DNA from: Ministeria vibrans ATCC 50519
Lineage: Eukaryota > Opisthokonta > Filasterea
Reading direction: 5' to 3'
NCBI GenBank assembly: GCA_943704425.1
Contig: CALSCP010000600.1
Coordinates: 1 to 20,467 of the forward strand
Length of the DNA stretch: 20,467 nt
Below the pieces are notes generated by a model. The model had not been told where the DNA came from and did not search any database. It worked only from the letters and a program-made list of their open reading frames with translations. A program made the translations under genes and the position numbers. Positions 1 to 8,459 of the stretch are shown one piece after another; positions within the stretch are counted from its first letter, which is position 1; each line of letters begins with the position of its first letter.

Positions 1-64
1 TAAAAATGAAGAAGAATTTCCAATTATTTATTATCTATTTGCTCTATATATTTTTCTTATTTGC

Positions 65-1213
65 ATGACTTCGTATTTGGAGGTCCTGGGAAACACGAGT
101 GTAGCCACTATTCATGTGTGTGTTCCGCAAGAGCGATCGTGGCGAGTGCGCATCGGGCTCAGTCGGGTTGAGCTTGTGCTGCGCGACAGTCGTGTGCAAA
201 CGCTCGCTCAATTTCCGCCCGGGATCACCATCGAGTTGGCGCGTGCCCAGCAGCAAGCGACAGTGCATCCAGGCGGAGTTTCCATGAGGATACCCCTGTT
301 GCTGAGCGACGCGCAGCGCGAAACGTTGGCAAACGAAGGCAAGGTCGACGTCGATGGTGATGATGCGAAACGATGTGCTTCGTCGGTGCAGTGTCGACGC
401 TGCGCCGCGTCGTTTGTCACCGGCGACACCGGCGGACAGCTTGAGGTGTTGCCCATGCCATCGCTGTACTGGGCGGAAACGCTGGAGGCGTGGATGTGCC
501 ACGGCGATGGGCTGCCAAAGCAGGCCATGGAGGAGTCTCGGTCAGGGTTGCTCCTGCCGCGTCACGGCACCTGTCTCTCGTCGCCCGTCCACTTTGTGTA
601 CCGCATCGAGGATACGACTAATCTTGCGTTTGACGACTGTGCAGTGTCTCTCGCGACGGTGCGCTGTCGACGGTGCGCTCGTGTGGTGGGCGAGTCGCTG
701 AATCCTCGCGCCGGTTTGGACAATCCCAATGCCTCAGAGGCTGCCCAGAGCACTCTACCTGTTGTCGGTGTACGGCTGTTCCGCCATCGACTGCGTGACG
801 ACGCAAGCGTTGAAGCGTTTGTGGCGCGGCACCTTGCAGACGTGGTGCGCACCGAAGTCACCGGCAAACTGCTAGTGCACCCTGAGCGAGGCGACGGCCG
901 ACACCACGCTGATCACGCCGTGCTGCTGTGGTCTTTTGGGGAAACATCCGTAATCTCTTCGACCGATCCCTCACGTATGCGACGTGCGCTCAAGGTGCGC
1001 TATCGTGTTGCAATGCAAAAAAACGAAAAGGATGCGGCCTTTACGGACGAGTTCAAAATGTGGCTCGCCGACATGAACGTGCGCACTCTGCCCTTGGATG
1101 TTTCAGTTTGTATTGAGCTCGCGACCATTCTCGCACGTCGTACTCTTGATCTACCCCCCTGGTTGCGACAGCCTCGCGAACCAAACATGCAATTCTCCTT
1201 TTTGGAGTTGTAA
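65..1213 (+). CDS. UBE3D: UBE3D-like HECT-like E3 ubiquitin ligase
   Basis: Single-exon gene of 382 aa, close to the roughly 390 aa of animal UBE3D. Family knowledge: UBE3D (HECT_2 domain) binds E2 enzymes and promotes ubiquitin transfer. Seen in the sequence: paired cysteines C110-x2-C113 (CRRCA), the family-typical LPMPSLYWAETLEAWMCH block at about 129-146 with the W-x-C-H signature, LLPRHGTCLSS at about 163-173, and a second CRRC pair at 201-204. The C-terminus ends in hydrophobic SFLEL. The ATG at 65 is preceded by AT-rich sequence and is the first ATG of the frame. The stop TAA at 1211-1213 overlaps an AATAAA. CFAP57 starts only 82 bases downstream on the same strand. No intron is needed. 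Family assignment is from recognised motifs, not a search; divergence outside the cysteine blocks is high. Confidence 0.85.
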   Translation: MTSYLEVLGNTSVATIHVCVPQERSWRVRIGLSRVELVLRDSRVQTLAQFPPGITIELARAQQQATVHPGGVSMRIPLLLSDAQRETLANEGKVDVDGDDAKRCASSVQCRRCAASFVTGDTGGQLEVLPMPSLYWAETLEAWMCHGDGLPKQAMEESRSGLLLPRHGTCLSSPVHFVYRIEDTTNLAFDDCAVSLATVRCRRCARVVGESLNPRAGLDNPNASEAAQSTLPVVGVRLFRHRLRDDASVEAFVARHLADVVRTEVTGKLLVHPERGDGRHHADHAVLLWSFGETSVISSTDPSRMRRALKVRYRVAMQKNEKDAAFTDEFKMWLADMNVRTLPLDVSVCIELATILARRTLDLPPWLRQPREPNMQFSFLEL

Positions 1214-1218
1214 ATAAA
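1213..1218 (+). promoter_or_regulatory. Polyadenylation signal overlapping the UBE3D stop codon
   Basis: AATAAA begins on the last base of the UBE3D TAA stop. It is the only clear signal in the 82 bases before the next start codon, so the 3' UTR must be very short or run into CFAP57. Its use is inferred. Confidence 0.45.
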
Positions 1219-1295
1219 TAGTAAAAGTAAAATATTATTATAGTGTTTGTTTTTTATTATTATTTTCAATTATTATTATTATATTCGCTCTTTTG

Positions 1296-2112
1296 ATGAC
1301 TACGCATCCTATAGTCCTGAAACAAGTCTTTGGGCTGCAAAGTCGACTGGGAAACAGCACAGGGTTTCTCGACGATTGCACGGTACACTTGTCTCTTTTT
1401 TGTTCCTCGCTCTCCGAATACACACGTAGAATTACGAGATTCCCTTGTAACCCCTAGCACCAATGCGTGTTGCTGCTACTTCAACTGTTTTGCACCTCAA
1501 ACTGCTCATTTTTTAAAGACGTTGTCAAGGGCAACGCTTCTTTCGCACTCATGATATGTACCCCGATCTAGATTGTCTACCCAAGCGGCTCCAACATTGT
1601 CTTGTACAATGACGAACAGAAATCGCAAAGGTTTATCACCATGGGTGACGACTCAAAGGTTTGTGAGAGGCAATAATATCTATCTCGTTTTGTTTTTACG
1701 TTTCTGCATATTATCACTATAATAGGGCATCACAGCAACAGCAATCAGTCCCAATCGACGATACATCGCCGTGTCGGAGCAGGGCGATCATCAGCCAACA
1801 GTGACGATCTTTGACTTGCATTCGCTCAAAAAACGAAAGGTGAGAAATTATCAGAAATGTATTCGTACTGCGCATGCACTTCTCGAAGCTCATAATAATA
1901 TTACCCTCAAATTTATACTATTATAATTCTTAGGTTCTTGTCGACAATGATTCGACAAACAGTACTAGTTCACATATTGTTGCCATGGCTTTTTCTCACG
2001 ACTCAAAGGTAAGCGCATAATTATTATGGTCAGAATGGGATGGAGATAATACGGTGTCAATTGCAATCATTATTATACTAGTTACAATAAATTATTATTG
2101 TTATTATTATTA

Positions 2113-2203
<91 letters not shown>

Positions 2204-5200
2204 ATGGGTTGTATTCTTCTTCTTGTTATTATCATTATTAAATGTCTTCTTCTTCTATCAATTTTAATAATATGACTATTAGTACATCGCGACTCAAAGC
2301 TCGGGCCCTGACTGGACCTTGACTTATTGGGGCTGGGAGAAGAACAAAGTCTTGGGGAAGATGCGCAGCAGCAATTCGGCGGGTGCCGCAGTGCGTTGCA
2401 TTGTGTTCAATCCCCACGACAGCGCCGTCATGTGTGTCGCTGGCGATGGTCTTTTCAAGCTCTTCCGCTTTGCCGATCGCACTCTCAAGCAGCTGGCCGT
2501 TCAAAAACTCGACCCACAAAACTACACGTCAGTTGCATGGCTGCCCGATCAAGGTACGCAATCCATGATTGTCAGAAAGAAAGAAAGAAAACAACATTAA
2601 CAATATGAATCGCTCATAATAATTAAATATTATTGTTCATGACTGTGAATATAACATACTCTATTATTTTTGTCGATATCTAATGTAATGAATGTCTAAG
2701 TTTCTTTTACTTTTGTTTTTTTTTAGATCGAATCGTGGCGGGCACTGAGGCGGGCAAGTTGCTGCTGTTTGAAGGAGGAGTGTTCAAGACGTTCCTTGCC
2801 ACAGCACAAGAGAAGGGCGACACAGGGCATGTCGATCAGCAGAGCGCAGGGTTCTCGTTGGCGCGCAGCATTGATTGCATTGCGGTGCACAGTCGGGGCT
2901 TTGTATGCAGTGGAGCGGCAGGCACTGCCCTTTACTACGAGGCGGGAGACACACCTAAGTCGCTGTACCGTCTCACGCGCGAACTAACGGTGGTGCCGTG
3001 CTCCTCGGAGCCCGTCATCCCCATGGAGAACGAACATGTGGTGCCGCCAGAGTCGGTTGTATCGGTGAGTGTGAGTCCCTCTGAGGATATCATTGTGTGT
3101 GCCACGAGCAACGGGCTCCTCTACCGCATTGGCCTGAGTGCGGACGGCGGCTTTAATGATCAGTTCTCGACAATGGCGCAGCCGTTCCATCACGGACCCG
3201 TGACGGGTGTCGCCACGTGCACACAGAAGCCACTGGTGGTGTCTTGCAGTCGTGACCGTTCAGTTCGCGTGTGGGACTACCTCAAGGGTACTCTGGTGCT
3301 GGCCAAGTACTTTTCTGAGGAGGCACACTCGTGCGCGCTGCATCCCACGGGCCACTACGCACTCGTGGGCTTTGGCGACAAAGTGCGCCTGCTCAAATTG
3401 CTCGTCAACGACATTGTTTGTGTGCGCGAGCTGCCTGTGCGCGCGAGTCGCCGTTGCGCCTTCAGCCACGGCGGCCATTACTTTGCCGTCGCCAATGCCT
3501 CCCTTGTGCACATCTACGCCATGTTTCCCAGTCGTAGCGGCACTTCAACGTCCAGTGTGAGCTCTTCGGGTCTCAGTGGTACTGGTGGCGGTGGAGAGCC
3601 ACTGGTGACGCTCAAGGGTCACAATGGCACGGTGCACGGTCTCTCCTGGTCGGCCGACGATCGCCACTTGGTGAGCTGTGGCACAGATGGAGCGGTATAC
3701 GAGTGGTGCGTGGAGACGCAGCGGCGCTCGTCCGAGGTTGTCATCAAGTCGTGTCAGTACACGGACGTGAGCGTTGCTGGCGGCGACCAGCAGCACGCCG
3801 CGACTGCGTACGCCGTAGGTACAGATGGCATGCTGCGCGAGACACGTGCAAGCCAAGTGGTGTCAGAGGTACTGGCAACAGCGCCGCTACGTACCTGCTC
3901 CACGGGTCTGACATTACCTGCAGCACACACCATCTTTGTACATCTCGCCATGGCGTACGACGGTAAAAATATGTACGCAGCAACGAACAGAGGGACTGTG
4001 TGCGCTTTTCGACGAAGCAACGATGGCATGCACATCGAATACGGTGACAATGATAATGATGATGATGGTGATGACAACAGTAATGGCAATGCGGCAACTG
4101 TAGTCATGAGGGTCGATGGCAGGCGAGACGACGACCACGACAACGACGAGAAACAGTCGCACGCTCGGACGGGCATTGCGGACTGGCTGCGGTCTGATGA
4201 GTGCAAAGCGCATGTGGGCTTGGTGACGTGCATTGCCGTGTCGGGCGACGACTCGCTGGTGGTGACCGGCGGCGAAGACGGTGCAGTGTGCGTGTTTGAC
4301 TGTGGTGTGCGCGGCGAGCAGGAGCAACAGCGTATGCTCAGCCGCCGGCGCGTCTGGGCTGACGATGTGCTTGTGGCGCGGTCGTACCTGGAGTCGCATG
4401 AGGCAGAGCGAATGGCGCTGCAGGCGCGTGCTGACGAGCTACAGATGGAGAACGAGTACAAACTGCGTTTGCAGGAGTTGGCCAGCAACGAGAAAATGAA
4501 GGAGACAAGTGGACGGTTTGGCACGGAGATTGAGGGGTTGCGACAGCTGTTGGAGCAGTCGCGAATGGACCGGGAGAAGGCGGATGCGCGCAACGAAGAG
4601 ACGGTGCGCGAGGGTGAACAGATGCACGCGCGCGCCTTGCAAGAGGTGGAGCGCAGCCACAACGATCAAATGATGGAGGAACACCGCAAGTATGCGGTTT
4701 TGCTGGAACAGCGTGACGCACTGGAGCGACGCATTACCGAGCAGGCAACGAGCATGGCCGATGAGCAGCGACTGGCACTCGAGGAGATGAGCGAGTTGTA
4801 TGAGACGAAGCTGCGTGAGGTACGAGAACAGCTGGCACAGGCGCGCACGGAGGGCAGCGAGCGGGCGAGGGCATTAGGTACGACTCTGACGCAGACGGAG
4901 GAGGACGCCGACCGTGAGATTGTCGAGCTCAAGTCGCAGTACGAGAAGCGTCTGTACGACGAGGGCGCACTCGTGACCAAGCTCAAGGGCGAGAACGGGA
5001 TACTGCGCAAGAAGTTTGAGCGATTTCAGCGGGAGCTCAGCGACGGAGTGGCTCGGATGGAGCGAAGTGCCGAGGAAGAGCGACGGCTGACGAGTACGAT
5101 TCGGTCGCTGCAGAGGGACGTTGGAGCTCTCAAGAAGGCCATTGGTGAGCGGGACGAGACCATTCGCGAGCGTGACCGACGTGTCACGGAGCTCAAGAAG

Positions 5201-5280
5201 AAGAATCAGGTGCAATAGTTGATGTGTGGAAGATGTGTGTGTACCATGTGTATCCTTTCGATTCTTATACTTGTAAATTC

Positions 5281-5321
<41 letters not shown>

Positions 5322-6253
5322 TAGGAGTTGGAAAAGTTCAAGTTTGTGCTCGATCACAAGATTACGCATTTGAATGAGCAGATTGAGCCACGCGAGCGAG
5401 ATATCAGTGGAATGAAAGAGCAAATTGGAGAGATGGACAGTGAACTGCGGACGTACCAGCGACAGAACCAGACACTGTTGCACACAATTGAGGAGATGCG
5501 GTAGGCCATGACCCATGCAACGTGTCGACACTCATTGATGCGTCTGCTGACAATGATGTTGCTGGCCTAGGGGGAAGCTGAGGGGGAGCGAGCGGGACAT
5601 GGCAACGGCGCGCAAGCGGATGCTGGAGAGCGAGACACGCAATCGGGTGTTGCGTGCAGACATTCACAAGTGCGCACAGCTCATTCAGGTAAGGAGACGA
5701 AGAGGCACGTGGCTTAATGAAGATGGCACACCTATGGAAACGTGTGTAGGATCCCAAGGGACTACGGGAGAGTGTGAAGCAGATGTACAGTGCACACGTG
5801 CGAGATGAGGATGGGGCCGAGCAGACGGCGGACGAGGCCATGCAGGCCGAGTATCAGCGTCAGCGAGCCTTTCTGGAGCGGTCGGTGAGTGTTCTGCAGG
5901 CCAAGCTGGACCAAGACGGCGACCGCCACAAGACGGACAACTTGCGCGTGATGCAGGAGAATGTCGCACTCATCCGCGAGATCAATCGGTTGCGCAGTGA
6001 GCTCAAGGCGAGCGAAGGGCGCCAGAAGGGCGGTAGCGGTAGTGGTAGTGGGTGGGCGGATGCGACTGCTTTGACGAGTGTACGCGTGGACGAGCTCACC
6101 CGTCTGATCGCAGTGCAGAAGCACGAAATGGCTCAGTTGCGGGCGCGCATTGCGGAGCTGGAGATTGTGCGGGGAACTGCGACACTCGCAAGCGACGACC
6201 CGCCCTCATCCCGCGCCCGCCAGAGACAGCAGTTACCGCCCGTCAGCATGTAA
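1296..6253 (+). CDS. CFAP57: CFAP57 (WDR65) cilia- and flagella-associated protein, nine exons
   Basis: Exons: 1296-1382, 1572-1658, 1726-1839, 1934-2008, 2283-2553, 2727-5209, 5325-5500, 5571-5688, 5750-6253. All introns are GT-AG and phases agree at every junction, giving 1304 aa (human about 1250). CFAP57 is an axonemal protein that helps place a subset of inner-arm dyneins. Residues about 10-740 are WD40 repeats (for example FKLLF-type GDGLFKLFRFADRTLKQ, SCSRDRSVRVWDY, SGGTDGAVYEW-like CGTDGAVYEW). Residues about 768-1290 are long coiled coil, with KKKNQ/ELEKFKFVLD joined across the 5210-5324 intron. Exon 1 was found by matching KQVFGLQSRLGN to the conserved CFAP57 N-terminus; the junction then reads T/IVYPSG. 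An acidic Asp/Asn-rich insert at about 645-690 lies between WD blades. The gene is convergent with COX10, 114 bases away. Identity is secure; exon 1 rests on homology. Confidence 0.95.
2091..2202 (+). repeat. (TTA)n microsatellite in CFAP57 intron 4
   Basis: Imperfect TTA/ATT trinucleotide run inside the 2009-2282 intron, the longest CFAP57 intron here. It has occasional G or T interruptions and no coding content. Confidence 0.9.
5282..5317 (+). repeat. (GT)n dinucleotide repeat before a CFAP57 splice acceptor
   Basis: About 18 GT units sit in the 5210-5324 intron and end a few bases before the acceptor GCGCGTAG at 5324. They occupy the place where a pyrimidine tract would be expected. Confidence 0.92.
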
Positions 6254-6302
6254 AAGTGACACACTCGACGACGGCGGAATTAGACGAAAGTGAACTCAAG
6301 AA

Positions 6303-6308
6303 AATAAA
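6303..6308 (+). promoter_or_regulatory. Candidate polyadenylation signal of CFAP57
   Basis: AATAAA 50 bases after the CFAP57 stop at 6251-6253, within the 114-base gap to the convergent COX10 gene. The position is typical; use is inferred. Confidence 0.5.
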
Positions 6309-6367
6309 ATTAGATGACTATGGTTTTGAAATGTTTGAAGAGAAAAGGAAAACAAAGAAATACACAA

Positions 6368-7646
6368 TTACAACAAATCAGAGTGATCATCTTTCTTGTG
6401 AAGGAGAAGGAGAGTGATGAGGGCGGGCAGATGGAAAAGACTGATGAAGAAGGCGTTGCGCGCCGTCTTCTCGTTGGGCTTACGGTGGAACTGGTATGTA
6501 CGCCAGAGCAGAGCTGCATTGGCAATGGTCGAGTCGGCCGCGAAATACAGCGACGTGACGTCAAAGACACTCAGCGACCAGCACAGCGGGAACAACAGGA
6601 GACTGTATCGCAGTGCGACACGCGTACACAGCTCCGGGTGCGACACTGCCATCATTTTGTATCCGGCTCTAAATGAGAAACAAAAAATTAGTAATATCCT
6701 GTCCCCGTCATTGCGCTTTCGCTGCCGCGTCGCATACCGTTGGTAGTCCTTTTTAATGTTCCAGCTGAGTGCATTGAAGTGAGGAAATTGCCAGGCAAAA
6801 AGAATACCAGCGAGTCCCCAGGCGCCCGGATGAAGCAGGCCGGCCGCGCCACAGCAGGCGGTCCAGCCCATCAGGGGCGGAAGAGCACCCACTGCACTCC
6901 CCACCCACGTGTTGACGATGGTGCGACGCTTCAAGGGAGTGTACACTGCAGCGTACAGACCAATGTTGGCCAGGCCAATCAGCGCGGTGGCCGCATTCAC
7001 CTGGTTGAGAAGTGTGAGAATGGACAAGACAAAGGAAGAAGAGAGAGAGAAAAAAAAAAAGATGACTGGAGCGAATCTTCGGAGGTGTTGCGTCTACCTG
7101 ACAGGCCAGAGTGACTACTCCCGAGACTCCCGAGAAAATAGCAAACGCGAGCGCCTGGTTTGGCGTGAGGGCGCCGCGAACGAGAACGCGGTTTCGCGTG
7201 CGCATCATTTTGGAGTCGTACGGAATCTCAGTCCACTGGTTGAAGGCGTTTGCGGACGCAGCACACGCTGCAGTCCCGGCGGTTGTCCACAAGAGCGTGC
7301 TGGCATCAAGAACGCCTGGAGCAACGGCGTACCCGGCCATGGCAGTGAGGACAACGAGAGACGTCAAACGCGACTTGGACAGCTCGGCGAAAAGACCGGG
7401 GTACTGTGCGAGTGTCGGCGGCGCAGTGACCTTGCGAATAGGCGGAAGGTCTGCATCGCTGTCGTCTGCGGTGTTGCAGTCGGCAACCGGCGCTGATGCG
7501 TCGGTCGCAGTGGCGGCAGAGCAGTGTGCTTTGGCGGGCTTGGTGGAGAAGACGACTCGTCGTAATAAGAGCACATCACGGCCGAGACGCGACGATTGTC
7601 TCCACGTAGGCGATAGTGCTCGAGACCATGCTAGACCCAGCAGCAT
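6368..7646 (-). CDS. COX10: COX10, protohaem IX farnesyltransferase (haem O synthase), mitochondrial
   Basis: Minus-strand gene with exons 7646-7098, 7000-6738 and 6668-6368; introns of 97 and 69 bases are GT-AG on the coding strand and phases join correctly, giving 370 aa. The enzyme farnesylates haem B to haem O in the inner mitochondrial membrane, the first step towards haem A of cytochrome oxidase. Seen: the UbiA-family allylic diphosphate/metal motif NAFNQWTEIPYDSKMMRTRN at about 133-152, YTPLKRRTIVNTWVG and GALPPLMGW in exon 2, and FAWQFPHFNALSW followed by KKDYQR/AGYKMM across the second intron. Several hydrophobic membrane segments are present. The Arg-rich, acid-poor N-terminus (LLLRRVVFST) fits a mitochondrial presequence. 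Start chosen: the ATG at 7646; an upstream in-frame TTG is not used. It is head-to-head with the HDAC fragment, ATGs 128 bases apart. Confidence 0.96.
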
Positions 7647-7774
7647 GACAGGAGACGGCAAGAGTATGATGAGTGAATGAAAAATTGATAATAGTGATCA
7701 AGTCATTGAATAATGAATAGTACTTTTCGCTTACGCCCTGGCAAGTGTGGATCGTTCCGCTCGCCGTCGTCAGG
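7647..7774. promoter_or_regulatory. Putative bidirectional promoter between COX10 and the HDAC exon
   Basis: The two divergent ATGs are separated by only 128 bases, which are AT-rich near the middle and more GC-rich next to the HDAC start. Both transcripts would have to start here unless their 5' UTRs overlap. No TATA or Inr element can be assigned with confidence. Confidence 0.4.
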
Positions 7775-7912
7775 ATGTCCCGGGGATCGCGTGTCAGCTA
7801 CTTCTACGATGCCGACGTCGGCAAGTTCCACTACGGCATTGGCCATCCGATGAAACCCCATCGCCTGACGCTCACCCACAATCTCGTACTACACTACGGC
7901 CTGTGGAAGAAG
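7775..7912 (+). pseudogene. Orphan first exon of a class I histone deacetylase (truncated)
   Basis: Encodes 46 residues from ATG at 7775 to ...LHYGLWKK, ending in a plausible donor AAG/GTACTC at 7913. The sequence [20 protein letters not shown] and the following [15 protein letters not shown] match the extreme N-terminus of class I deacetylases (HDAC1/2/3, Rpd3); HDAC3-like proteins use the His, Gly and Lys of this stretch to bind inositol phosphates. The zinc-binding and catalytic His-Asp residues lie further on and are absent. I read all frames of 7913-8459 and found no following exon; an unrelated complete gene begins at 8460. It may be a rearranged remnant, a partial duplication that captured a promoter, or an assembly join in the T run. 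The exon itself is well preserved, which argues for a recent event or an assembly artefact. Confidence 0.8.
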
Positions 7913-7976
7913 GTACTCTCCCACGCCACACACCGCCTCACGCACACCGCCAAGACAACTCTGCTTCTACTTGTCG

Positions 7977-8005
7977 TTTTTTTTTTTTTTTTTTTTTTTT
8001 TTTTT
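7977..8005 (+). repeat. 29-base poly(T) tract
   Basis: Uninterrupted T run 65 bases after the HDAC exon donor. Such runs are error-prone in sequencing and assembly, so this is a natural suspect for a false join. Confidence 0.95.
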
Positions 8006-8013
8006 CACTCACT

Positions 8014-8057
8014 GCTCACTTCACTTCTTTTGCTCACTTCACTCCTTTTGCTCACTG
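8014..8057 (+). repeat. 18-base tandem repeat, about 2.4 copies
   Basis: The unit GCTCACTTCACTYCTTTT starts at 8014 and 8032, with a partial copy from 8050. It directly follows the poly(T) tract. Confidence 0.8.
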
Positions 8058-8459
8058 TCTTCTTATATAACATATATCCACGTTCACTAATCACTTTAAT
8101 GCGCACTGTATTGCTCCATTAATAAAAACCAATGAAATAAAAAAATAGGGAATAAAGAGCTGTACTCAATGTCAAAACAAGACAATACAAAACAAAGAGC
8201 AGCACAATACATCCGCCGTATACTTCAAGACGAGATTGTCCCGAAAGAAGCCCATAGACCCACTGACCAATGAAATATATAATATTTCATTTTCTCCTTC
8301 CTTCTCTTGTTAATTCAAGTTGTGCATGTTGTGTTTCACACACACAGTTTTGTTGGTTGATGCGTCACTTGTAGCATCTACCATTTGATTGTTGATAAAT
8401 TTGTTATTTGATATTTTGATTTGATTCACTTGTTTGTTACTTGTGTGGCTTGATTCAAA

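Larger units (their letters stand above)
7913..8459. other. Gene-poor stretch after the HDAC exon
   Basis: Contains no recognisable exon in any frame. It holds a 29-base T run, an 18-base tandem repeat, several AATAAA motifs on the plus strand (8121-8126 is the first) and, towards the right end, presumably the promoter and 5' UTR of the coiled-coil gene. No tRNA or other RNA gene is seen. Confidence 0.6.

Noticed and set aside
1330-1554. A small 74-codon gene between UBE3D and CFAP57
   Set aside because: Its start lies inside CFAP57 exon 1 in another frame and the rest is CFAP57 intron 1.
3754-4662. A 302-codon Ser/Cys-rich minus-strand frame under CFAP57
   Set aside because: It is a shadow of the strongly conserved CFAP57 exon; its composition is what reverse reading of coiled-coil codons gives.
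7111-7680. A 189-codon plus-strand frame opposite COX10
   Set aside because: It overlaps the conserved COX10 exon 1 in antisense and shows no domain.
7913-8459. Further HDAC exons after the first
   Set aside because: No frame encodes the expected next blocks, such as the residues after LHYGLxKK or the catalytic His-rich and Asp segments; the area is T-rich and low in complexity.
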